Shown: positions 22,849-30,307 of the stretch, one piece after another
How the letters are laid out: every line of letters begins with the position of its first letter
Position numbering within the stretch: the first letter of the stretch is position 1
Assembly: GCF_039537005.1 (NCBI RefSeq)
Contig: NZ_BAAAZR010000002.1
Location: 186,001-250,000 of the forward strand
DNA: 64,000 bases
Direction of reading: 5' to 3'
Source: Sphaerisporangium flaviroseum
Lineage (GTDB): Bacteria; Actinomycetota; Actinomycetes; Streptosporangiales; Streptosporangiaceae
The notes under the pieces: generated by a model
The model's database searches: none
Seen by the model: only the letters and a program-made list of their open reading frames with translations
Told to the model about the DNA's origin: nothing
Translations under genes and position numbers: made by a program

Positions 22849-25464
22849 TCACCTCCTTTCGTCATTCGTCGGGTCCGCCGTCCCGGCAGGAGTGCCAGGC
22901 GGGGAGATGAAGGGCAGGCGCACCGGCCGGTCGTGCAGCACGGTGCCCAGCGCGAGGACCACACCGGCGGTGCCGGTCGCGAGGTCCATCGAGAGTCGCA
23001 GAAGCTGGTTGCCGGGGAAGGCGAGCCCGCCGCCGTACGGCATGGCCTGCCAGCCGAGCCGCGCGATCTGGTCCGCCACCTCGGGGCCGGCGGGGTCCAC
23101 GCCCGGCCGCAGGCCCATCGCCAGGGACGCGATCATTCCGGCGCGCCCGGCGAACAGGCCCGACTGCACGTAGTAGTCCAGGGTCGCGACCGGGCCGATG
23201 TCCCGCAGGGCCTCACGGAAGGCGTCGTCGTCGCGGTGCGCCAGGTACCGGCGCAGGACCAGCCCGATGCCCGCCGAGCCCTCGTCCAGGTAGGGGTTGG
23301 TGCGCCAGCCCTGCTGGACCTGGAGCTGTCCGTCGTCGCGCCGGGTACATCGGCGCAGGTCCTGCTGGAGCGCGATGCTCGCGTGATCGAGCAGGGAGGC
23401 GTCGCCGGTGGCCTCGTACGCGTGGAGGAACAGGAGTGCGGGACCCGAGGAGCCGCGCATCAGCCCGGCGCGCGGGTTGCCCCCGCCGCTTACCTCGGGG
23501 ACGCTGTCGACGGCGCCGAGACGGCCGGCCACGATGTCCACGATGGTCATCGCGGTGTCCCGGAACTCGCGCTCGCCCGTCGCCTCTCCGAGGTGGAACA
23601 GGTTCAGGCCGATGCCGGACAGGCCCGCGTACAGGCTCTGTCCGAGCTGGTCCCACTTCTCCCGCAGGCACAGGCCGGTCAGCTCCAGGGCGTCCTGCCG
23701 TCGGCCGAGCGCCTCGAAGGCGTAGGCCACGCCGTGCAGCCCGTCCCAGAATCCGAGGCCGGTGCCGGGCTCGGGCGCCATGGCCCGCTGACGCAGCCAG
23801 GACTCGTGCTCGGGGAAGCGGCCGGCTCCGGTGGCGGCGAGCGCGTAGAGGACGCCGGCGGCGCCGTTGGCCATGTTCAGCCCGCCGCCCGGCTGGAACT
23901 GCGCCGCGTCGCCGGGGAAGAGGCGGTCGTTCCGCTCGGGGGTGGCCGAGGCGATGATGGCCCGGCACGCCGCGTCCCTGATCGACGTCCACTCCGCCCG
24001 GCCGGGGAGGGGCAGGTCGCGCATCGCCGCCGCGGGGGCCGTCGCCTCCTTGCCCAGGATGGTGCGCACCGCCTCGGCCACGTAGGCGCGTGGCACCGGG
24101 AAGGTGTCGCAGACCATCTCGGCGAGGTGGGTGACCTTGGGCCGGTGCAGCGGTATCAGCACCGTGGACATCGGGGCGAACAGGCCGATGCGCAGGCAGG
24201 CGAGGGCGTAGAGGTCGGCCTCGACGCCGAGCCGGTCGGGGGGCGGGCAGAAGCCGGGGTGGGCCAGGGTCGGCCGGGTCCTGTTCTCCGCGAGGGTGGC
24301 GACCTCGAAGTCGATGAGCACGACTCGCTCGCCGTCCACCAGGACGTTGAAGGGGTGCAGGTCGCCGAACACGACCCCGCGCTCGTGCAGCGCGGTCACC
24401 GCCCGCTCGACCCGGGCCAGCATGTCGAGCGCCCACTCGGTGTACTCGGCGGCGTCCTCGGCGTCGACGGTCGCGCGGGTCAGGGGATGCCTGTGCACCG
24501 ACTCCTGGCTCAGCGTGGTCCCGTCGATGAACTCCTGGACGAGGAAGTGGTGCTCACCGAGAGTGAAGTAGTCGTACAGGGCGGGGACGACGTCCAGCCC
24601 TTCGAGCCGCCGCAGGATGTCGGCCTCGTGCTTGAGGCGGGTGACCGCGTCACGGCCGGCCGCGTCGAGCCCGGCGTGGGGCCTGGCCTCCTTGAGCACG
24701 ACCTGACGGTCCGTGCGGGTGTCCCGGCCCTTGTACACGCCGCCGCCGTTGGAGAAGTGCAGCACCTTCTCGATCTGGTACGGCAGGTCCGTGAAGGTCA
24801 CCGCGTTGCGCGCGGCCAGGTGGGGTTCGAGGAAGTCCGGCAGGGTGACCCAGGAGGGCGGGGAGAAGGAGGGCCCTCGCCGGTCGGGCACCAGGGTGCC
24901 CTCCGTGTCCTCGATCGCAAGGACGCGCTCCCGGTTGCCGTTCATGCAGTAGCGTTCGGCGAAGCCGCCGTACCGGACGAACAGCGGGCCGTCGCCGTAC
25001 CGCAGGTCGCTGAGGATGTACGGGCCGTGGACACCGTGCAGCAGCTCGTCGAGCTCCTTGAGCACCAGCTCGAGCTCGTTCACGTCCGCCGGGTAGATGG
25101 TGACCAGCTTGCCGCTGCTTCCCCGGTCGGCGTACTTGGAGCTGAGCATCATGACGACACGGGGCCCGCGGAGGAACTTGAAGCTGAGCCGGCGGCTCAC
25201 GCAGTAGTCCCATACCGCGTCCAGGGTCTTCTCCGCGTCGTCCAGGCAGGACGAGACGTGGATCTTCCACCCCTGAAGGGGGAGCGACCGGTCTTCCGGG
25301 CCGTAGTGGAGCCAGGTGTCGGTGGCACGATGCTCCCAGCCGGCGGGGACGGCCCGACCGGCAATGGGAAAGTCAGGGTACTTGGTGCGCTGAGTGTCAA
25401 GGGTGTCGTAAAACAGTGGATCGGCTAGGCAATAGATCTCATATCTGTCGATCACTTCCCACAC
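22849..25464 (-). CDS. lanKC: Class III lanthionine synthetase LanKC (RamC/AmfT-like)
   Basis: 871 residues in three parts. Residues 1-215 form the phosphoSer/Thr lyase region (RYEIYCLADPLFYD, KFLRGPR). Residues 235-500 form a Ser/Thr kinase: glycine loop GGGVYKG (240-246), VLK lysine 258, catalytic Asp368 and Asn373 in VFGDLHPFNVLVD, and DFE 385-387. Residues 530-850 form a LanC-like cyclase (GLGFWDGLHGVAYAFEAL, YLDEGSAGIGLVLRRY) in which I find no zinc-ligand Cys-Cys-His set, as expected for class III. It would phosphorylate, eliminate and cyclise the two precursors encoded next. The GTG start lies close behind AGGAGAGG; an in-frame GTG 9 nt later is an alternative. First gene of the operon. 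Confidence 0.93.
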   Translation of the reverse strand: MWEVIDRYEIYCLADPLFYDTLDTQRTKYPDFPIAGRAVPAGWEHRATDTWLHYGPEDRSLPLQGWKIHVSSCLDDAEKTLDAVWDYCVSRRLSFKFLRGPRVVMMLSSKYADRGSSGKLVTIYPADVNELELVLKELDELLHGVHGPYILSDLRYGDGPLFVRYGGFAERYCMNGNRERVLAIEDTEGTLVPDRRGPSFSPPSWVTLPDFLEPHLAARNAVTFTDLPYQIEKVLHFSNGGGVYKGRDTRTDRQVVLKEARPHAGLDAAGRDAVTRLKHEADILRRLEGLDVVPALYDYFTLGEHHFLVQEFIDGTTLSQESVHRHPLTRATVDAEDAAEYTEWALDMLARVERAVTALHERGVVFGDLHPFNVLVDGERVVLIDFEVATLAENRTRPTLAHPGFCPPPDRLGVEADLYALACLRIGLFAPMSTVLIPLHRPKVTHLAEMVCDTFPVPRAYVAEAVRTILGKEATAPAAAMRDLPLPGRAEWTSIRDAACRAIIASATPERNDRLFPGDAAQFQPGGGLNMANGAAGVLYALAATGAGRFPEHESWLRQRAMAPEPGTGLGFWDGLHGVAYAFEALGRRQDALELTGLCLREKWDQLGQSLYAGLSGIGLNLFHLGEATGEREFRDTAMTIVDIVAGRLGAVDSVPEVSGGGNPRAGLMRGSSGPALLFLHAYEATGDASLLDHASIALQQDLRRCTRRDDGQLQVQQGWRTNPYLDEGSAGIGLVLRRYLAHRDDDAFREALRDIGPVATLDYYVQSGLFAGRAGMIASLAMGLRPGVDPAGPEVADQIARLGWQAMPYGGGLAFPGNQLLRLSMDLATGTAGVVLALGTVLHDRPVRLPFISPPGTPAGTADPTNDERR

Positions 25465-25983
25465 CCCTCTCCTCGCTCGATCGGGTCGATCGCTAGAAGG
25501 AGAATTACGGATAACCCCAGCCGTGCCTAGTGACGGTATCCACAGGTGTCATATGCCAGTGTCACTATTGATTCGTGATACCTGTCACTCTTGCCCCTCT
25601 TGACCTGTGATTTTTGGTTAAGAGGCGCGCGTGACGGTGACTTCGGGAAAATTCCTCCGTTAACCGTGTTTGACGGTGCAGGATCGGGTACACCTGCTGT
25701 GGCCTGCGCTAGAACAATGCTCGGGATCTCGGGGGGCGGGCTCGCATACCGCCGTCCGGCACGGGTCGTACGGGCGCCAGGCGAGCACACTTCACTGCCC
25801 CGGTTTGTCCTGAATCCGGATTCCGGTCAGGAGCCGGCCACGTCTTAAATGGGCTGCGGACACGTCGAAAGCCGGTCGTGGACCGGGTGCAAAGACTCGT
25901 ACATCCCGGCCCTCAGAGGTGGAATGTGCGGTTTCTCGGTCAGTGACCTGGGACAGTAACCACTTTGCGACAAAGGAGGAATC
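25465..25983. promoter_or_regulatory. Divergent intergenic region between lanKC and the DUF2795 gene
   Basis: 519 bp with no convincing gene and a clearly lower GC content than its flanks. The lanKC-proximal part has several TGTCA/TGACA words, including an imperfect inverted pair AGTGACGGTATCCAC (25529-25543) and GTGATACCTGTCACT (25575-25589). On the minus strand ATGACA and TAGGCA are 17 nt apart (about 25525-25553) and could be a lanKC promoter. The DUF2795 side contains AGTGACCTGGGACAGT (25942-25957), close to the palindrome upstream of the CitA-like kinase. All assignments are tentative. Confidence 0.4.
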
Positions 25984-26172
25984 ATGACGCAGGTGGACTT
26001 CATCCACGTTCAGAAGTTTCTGTCCGGAGTTGACTACCCGGCGACCAAGGAACAGCTTGTGGAGCACGCCAAGAAGCAGGGTGCGGACAAGCAGGCGCTG
26101 GAGGCCCTCCAGCGGCTTCCCGACAAGGAGTACGAAGGCCCGAGCGGTGTCAGCAAGGCTCTCGCCGGTTGA
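25984..26172 (+). CDS. DUF2795 small protein
   Basis: 62 residues, MTQVDFIHVQKFLSGVDYPA, followed by a charged helical region and LEALQRLPDKEYEGPSGVSK. The F-L-x-G-V/I-x-YPA and L..LPD..Y pattern is the DUF2795 signature. Function is unknown; such proteins are common small soluble proteins in actinomycetes. RBS AAAGGAGGA ends 3 nt before the ATG. Convergent with the response regulator gene (27 nt apart) and divergent from lanKC. Confidence 0.85.
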   Translation: MTQVDFIHVQKFLSGVDYPATKEQLVEHAKKQGADKQALEALQRLPDKEYEGPSGVSKALAG

Positions 26173-26199
26173 CCCGGAGACCTGTGGGCTCCCCCCGGC

Positions 26200-26871
26200 T
26201 CAGGTGATCTGGTAGAGCAGCTCCGGACGTCCGAGCCCGCCGTACTGTGGCACGCGCCGCACGCTCCCGCTGTCGACGAGATGCTCCAGGTAGCGCCGCG
26301 CGGTCACCCGCGACACCCCGATCGCCGAGCCGACGGCCTGGGCGGACACCCCGCCTGGAGCCTTGCGAAGCTGGCCCGCCACCGCCTCCAGGGTCGCCGC
26401 GGTCATCCCCTTGGGCAAGGGGGCGCGGGCGGTCCCCCGGAGGGTGGACAGCGCCCTGTCCACCTCACCCTGGCCGCTGACCTCTCCGGAGCCGCCCATC
26501 GACGACCGGAACTCCGCGTACCGCTGGAGCTTCTCGCTCAGCACGGCGTAGGTGAAGGGCTTGAGCAGGTACTGCACGACCCCTACGGAGACCGCCGACC
26601 GCACCACCGACAGGTCACGCGCGGAGGTGACCGCGATGACGTCGCAGAAGACGCCGGCCGCCCGGAGCGCGCGGCACACGTCCAGCCCGTGCATGTCCGG
26701 CAGGTAGAGGTCGAGGAGCACCAGGTCCGCCGGCTCGCGCCGCAGGAACCGCAGCGCCTCGCCACCCGAGCGTGCGACCCCCGCGACCCGGAAACCCGGC
26801 ATCCGCTCGACGTACAGCCGGTTCGCCTCGGCGGTCAGCTCCTCGTCCTCCACGATCAGCACCGAGATCAT
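26200..26871 (-). CDS. CitB/DcuR-family response regulator
   Basis: 223 residues. The receiver domain has acidic pocket E8-D9-E10, phospho-acceptor Asp54 (LVLLDLYLPDMHG), Thr/Ser switch (VTSARD) and Lys in YLLKPFTY. The C-terminal DNA-binding region contains a winged helix of the type GVSAQAVGSAIGVSRVTARR. The pairing with an adjacent DcuS-like kinase and a C4-dicarboxylate symporter predicts control of organic-acid uptake. The ATG overlaps the kinase stop (ATGA). The paralogue at 43147-43821 is clearly related. Confidence 0.9.
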   Translation of the reverse strand: MISVLIVEDEELTAEANRLYVERMPGFRVAGVARSGGEALRFLRREPADLVLLDLYLPDMHGLDVCRALRAAGVFCDVIAVTSARDLSVVRSAVSVGVVQYLLKPFTYAVLSEKLQRYAEFRSSMGGSGEVSGQGEVDRALSTLRGTARAPLPKGMTAATLEAVAGQLRKAPGGVSAQAVGSAIGVSRVTARRYLEHLVDSGSVRRVPQYGGLGRPELLYQIT

Positions 26872-28487
26872 GACGACGCCTCTCCGTCCACCCCGTCGCG
26901 CGGGAGCGGCAGCCGCACGGTGAACACCGCTCCCTGACCGTCGTCGCCGACCTCGATGGCGCCGCCGAGGCGGCGCACCGCCTGGCCGACCATGGCCAGC
27001 CCCAGCCCTCGCCCGTCTCCCTTCGTCGTCCATCCGCGCCGGAAGACGTCCTTGGCGGTCTGCGCGCCGAGCCCCGGGCCGCTGTCGGCCACGCGGACCA
27101 GGAACGTGCCGTCCTCGGCCCGCAGGTGGACGTCGACGCGTGCGGGCGGGCTTCCGGACATGGCCGCCTCGACCGCGTTGTCGAGGAGGTTGCCGAGGAT
27201 CGTCACCAGGTCACGTCTGTCCAGCACGACGTCGTCCAGCACGCTGTCCGGGCTGATGGACAGCTCGACCCCGCGCTCGGCGGCCTCGGCGGTCTTGCCC
27301 AGGAGCAGCGCCGCGAGCACGGGTTCGCGTACCGCGCCGACCACCCGGTCGGTGAGCTGCTGGGCGGCCCGCAGCTCCGCCGTGGCGAACTCCACGGCCT
27401 GGTCGGCACGGCCGAGCTCGACCAGCGTGACGACCGTGTGCAACCGGTTGGCCGCCTCGTGGGCGGCGGAACGGAGCGACTCGGCGAACCCGCGTTCGGC
27501 GTCGAGCTGGCCGGTGAGCGCCTGCAGCTCGGTGTGGTCGCGGAGCGTCACCACGGTGCCGAGCGAGCGGGTGCCCGAGCGGACCGCGGCGGCGCTCACC
27601 ACCAGCACACGGTCACCCGTCAGATGGATCTCGTCGGCGCGGTCCTCCCCGGACATGAGCGACTCCGCCAGGGAGGGCGGGAGTCCAAGGTCGCTCACGT
27701 GCCGTCCCTCCGCGTCGGCGGGCAACTCCAGCAGCTCGCGCGCGCCGTCGTTGGCCAGCGTCAGCCGGCGGTCGCCGTCGACCATGAGCAGCCCCTCGCG
27801 GACCGCGTGCAGGATCGCGTTGTGGTACTCGTACATGCGGCTGAGCTCGGCCGAGCGCAGCCCGTGCGTCTGGCGGCGCAGGCGGGCGGACACGAGGGAG
27901 GCGCCCGCGATCCCCGCCGACAGGCCTATCAGCCCGGTGAGCGCGGCCGCCGCGATCTGGTCGCGTAGCCGCGCGCTCAACTTGTCGACGGTGATGCCCG
28001 CGCTCACCAGCGCGCGTACGTGCCCGCTCGCGTCGCGGACGGGCGTGACGGCGCGCACCGAGGGGCCGAGCGTCCCGGTGTAGGTCTCGGTGAACGTGCG
28101 TCCCTCCAGGGCGGGAGCGGTGTTCCCGAGGAAGTGCCCGCCGATCTGCGAGGGATTCGGGTGGGTGTACCTGCGGCCCTCACGGCTCATGATCGTGATG
28201 AAGTCCAGCCCGGCCTCCCTGCGCACCCTCTCGGCGTACGGCTGGAGCGCGACCGACGGATCGGGGTCGCTCAGGGCGGCCAGCACGGCCGGTGAGGCGG
28301 CCACGCTGATCGCCACCGCCTTGGCGGTCTTCGCCGCCTCGTCGTTCAGCAGGTGCCGGATATGGGAGAAGGTGAGAAGGGTCCCGCCCACCACGGTGAC
28401 CCCGACCACGACGATCTGCAGCACGAGCATCTGGCGTGCCAGGCTCCATCGGCCGAGGCGGGAGGAGATCGTCGTCAGGGTCTTCAC
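26868..28487 (-). CDS. CitA/DcuS-family sensor histidine kinase
   Basis: About 539 residues. Two membrane helices (MLVLQIVVVGVTVVGGTLLTF and ALTGLIGLSAGIAGASLV) flank an extracellular sCache/PAS sensor of about 135 residues. A cytoplasmic PAS domain (HAVREGLLMVDGDRRLTLAN) is followed by the phospho-acceptor His in SAAHEAANRLHTVV, and an ATPase with N-box NLLDNAVEAA, DSGPGLG and GDGRGLGLAMV. CitA/DcuS proteins sense citrate or C4-dicarboxylates directly. The start is uncertain: GTG at 28487 gives a conventional N-terminus, but the frame continues to a GTG at 28589 that sits inside a palindrome. Confidence 0.88.
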   Translation of the reverse strand: MKTLTTISSRLGRWSLARQMLVLQIVVVGVTVVGGTLLTFSHIRHLLNDEAAKTAKAVAISVAASPAVLAALSDPDPSVALQPYAERVRREAGLDFITIMSREGRRYTHPNPSQIGGHFLGNTAPALEGRTFTETYTGTLGPSVRAVTPVRDASGHVRALVSAGITVDKLSARLRDQIAAAALTGLIGLSAGIAGASLVSARLRRQTHGLRSAELSRMYEYHNAILHAVREGLLMVDGDRRLTLANDGARELLELPADAEGRHVSDLGLPPSLAESLMSGEDRADEIHLTGDRVLVVSAAAVRSGTRSLGTVVTLRDHTELQALTGQLDAERGFAESLRSAAHEAANRLHTVVTLVELGRADQAVEFATAELRAAQQLTDRVVGAVREPVLAALLLGKTAEAAERGVELSISPDSVLDDVVLDRRDLVTILGNLLDNAVEAAMSGSPPARVDVHLRAEDGTFLVRVADSGPGLGAQTAKDVFRRGWTTKGDGRGLGLAMVGQAVRRLGGAIEVGDDGQGAVFTVRLPLPRDGVDGEASS

Positions 28488-28574
28488 GGTCACCGGTTCG
28501 TGTATCGGCGGGTTCACGGGTAGGGGAGCCGGGCGGGCGCCGGCGAGAACGGTCGTGCACGATATGTACGCAAT

Positions 28575-28590
28575 AGTGACCCAGGTCACT
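28575..28590. promoter_or_regulatory. 16-bp palindrome, candidate response-regulator operator
   Basis: AGTGACC-CA-GGTCACT is a perfect 7-bp inverted repeat between the sensor kinase and the dctA-type gene. A half-like AGTCACT follows at 28603. A 14-of-16 match occurs at 25942-25957 upstream of the DUF2795 gene. Confidence 0.5.
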
Positions 28591-28632
28591 GTACCGACGC
28601 ATAGTCACTCGACCGGAACCTCACTTCCCCCC

Positions 28633-28664
28633 GTACGAAGGTACGCAGGTACACACGTACGAAA
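28633..28664 (+). repeat. Four 8-bp tandem repeats (GTACxxAx) upstream of dctA
   Basis: GTACGAAG, GTACGCAG, GTACACAC and GTACGAAA follow one another at exact 8-bp steps, ending a few bases before the RBS AAGGAGG of the symporter gene. The position suits an operator, or a translational control site in the 5' leader. Confidence 0.55.
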
Positions 28665-28679
28665 GACAAGGAGGGTCGC

Positions 28680-30062
28680 GTGACCACGCCTCCATCCCCG
28701 GAAATCCCGGCACCCACGGTGCAACGGGACCGTACCCGCTATCTGTACCTGGCCGTGATCGTCGCGGTGCTCGCCGGAGTCGCGGTCGGTGTGCTGGCGC
28801 CGGACCTCGCCCTCGCGATGAAGCCGCTCGGGACGGCCTTCGTGGCGCTGATCAAGATGATGATCAGCCCGATCATCTTCTGCACGATCGTGCTCGGGGT
28901 CGGATCGGTGGCCCAGGCCGCCAAGGTGGGCAAGGTCGGCGGCCTCGCCATCGGCTACTTCCTCATCATGTCCTCGATCGCACTGGTGATCGGCCTGGTC
29001 GTCGGCAACATGCTGCACGCCGGCGAGGGCCTGCAGCTGACCGACGACCTGCGCAAGGCGGCCGAGGACGAGGCGGCCAAGGGCGGGAAGAGCGACACGA
29101 CGTCGTTCCTGCTCGGCATCATCCCCACCACGTTCGTCTCCGCCTTCACCGAAGGCCAGGTGCTGCAGACCCTGCTCGTGGCCCTGCTCACCGGGTTCGC
29201 GCTCCAGTCCATGGGGCAGCGGGCGGCACCGATCCTCGCCGGGATCGCCCACATCCAGCGGCTCGTCTTCCGCGTCCTGGCCATGATCATGTGGGCCGCC
29301 CCCGTGGGCGCGTTCGGCGCGATCGCCGCGGTGGTCGGGGCGGGCGGGTTCGGCGCGCTGCGGAGCCTGGCCGTCTTGATGCTCGGGTTCTACACGACCT
29401 GCCTGCTGTTCGTCGGCCTGGTCCTGGGCCCGCTGCTGTGGCTGGGCGCCCGGGTGAACCTGATCTCGCTGCTGCGCTACCTGGGCCGGGAGTTCCTGCT
29501 GATCCTCTCGACCTCCTCGTCCGAGTCCGCGCTGCCGCGCCTCATCGCGAAGATGGAGCACCTCGGCGTGAGCCGCGCGGTCACCGGCATCACCGTGCCG
29601 ACCGGATACTCGTTCAACCTCGACGGGACCGCCATCTACCTGACCATGGCGACGCTCTTCGTGGCCAGCGCGACCGGCGCCCCGCTGTCGGTGGGGGAGC
29701 AGGTGTCGCTCCTGATCTTCATGATCATCGCCTCGAAGGGCGCCGCCGGGGTCACCGGCGCCGGGCTCGCCACGCTGGCCGGAGGCCTCCAGTCGCACCG
29801 GCCGGAACTGGTCGACGGCGTCGGCCTCATCGTGGGCATCGACCGGTTCATGTCCGAGGCCCGCGCGCTGACCAACTTCGCGGGCAACGCGGTGGCCACC
29901 GTGCTGATCGGCACGTGGGTACGGGACTTCGACCGGGAACGCGCCGAGGAGGTGCTGGCCGGGCGGCTCCCGTTCGACGAGGCGACGTTCGTGGACGAGG
30001 AGGACGACACGCCGCCGCCGGCGGCTCCGGAGGAGCCGGTGACGGTGGGATCCCCCAGATGA
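28680..30062 (+). CDS. dctA: Dicarboxylate/cation symporter (DctA/SDF family)
   Basis: 460 residues with eight membrane helices and two re-entrant loops of the glutamate transporter fold. The serine-rich loop is LLILSTSSSESALPRLI, the motif MMISPIIFCTIVLGV is present, and substrate/cation-binding segments are GYSFNLDGTAIYLTMA and DRFMSEARALTNFAGNAVA. DctA imports succinate, fumarate and malate with H+ or Na+. Start GTG has AAGGAGG 5-6 nt upstream. Divergent from the CitA/DcuS-like kinase, which likely controls it. Confidence 0.92.
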   Translation: MTTPPSPEIPAPTVQRDRTRYLYLAVIVAVLAGVAVGVLAPDLALAMKPLGTAFVALIKMMISPIIFCTIVLGVGSVAQAAKVGKVGGLAIGYFLIMSSIALVIGLVVGNMLHAGEGLQLTDDLRKAAEDEAAKGGKSDTTSFLLGIIPTTFVSAFTEGQVLQTLLVALLTGFALQSMGQRAAPILAGIAHIQRLVFRVLAMIMWAAPVGAFGAIAAVVGAGGFGALRSLAVLMLGFYTTCLLFVGLVLGPLLWLGARVNLISLLRYLGREFLLILSTSSSESALPRLIAKMEHLGVSRAVTGITVPTGYSFNLDGTAIYLTMATLFVASATGAPLSVGEQVSLLIFMIIASKGAAGVTGAGLATLAGGLQSHRPELVDGVGLIVGIDRFMSEARALTNFAGNAVATVLIGTWVRDFDRERAEEVLAGRLPFDEATFVDEEDDTPPPAAPEEPVTVGSPR

Positions 30063-30063
30063 C

Positions 30064-30114
30064 GCCGGGCCCGCCGATGCGCCGACCCCTATCGGCGGTA
30101 TTCGGCGGGCCGGC
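30064..30114 (+). terminator. Probable terminator of dctA
   Basis: GCCGGGCCCGCCGA (30064-30077) and TTCGGCGGGCCGGC (30101-30114) are nearly complementary, and a nested smaller stem (GCCGA/TCGGC) lies between them. It starts right after the symporter stop. Confidence 0.6.
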
Positions 30115-30153
30115 TCCTGCCGACGACGGATGTGCGGAGGCACTGACGTACTG

Positions 30154-30212
30154 AAGTGAGGCGTGGAGCTGAGGGGCCCGGTCCAAGTGAGGCGCGGAGC
30201 TGAGGGGCCCGG
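30154..30212 (+). repeat. 28-bp tandem direct repeat upstream of the aminotransferase
   Basis: AAGTGAGGCG(T/C)GGAGCTGAG plus GGGCCCGG occurs at 30154-30181 and 30185-30212, differing at one base. It lies in the 245-bp leader between the dctA terminator and the aminotransferase start, and may bind a regulator or reflect slippage. Confidence 0.6.
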
Positions 30213-30307
30213 ACCGGGCCCCCGGCGAAACGGGATGAACCGGCGACGGCCAAGCCACGTAACTCCAGGTGTCCTGCCCCGGTCCGCCGTCATGGAGGAG
30301 GCCACCC

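Noticed and set aside
25527..25848. Two frames of about 85 codons in the lanKC/DUF2795 gap
   Set aside because: Neither has an RBS, typical codon bias or a lanthipeptide-like pattern; the region looks regulatory.
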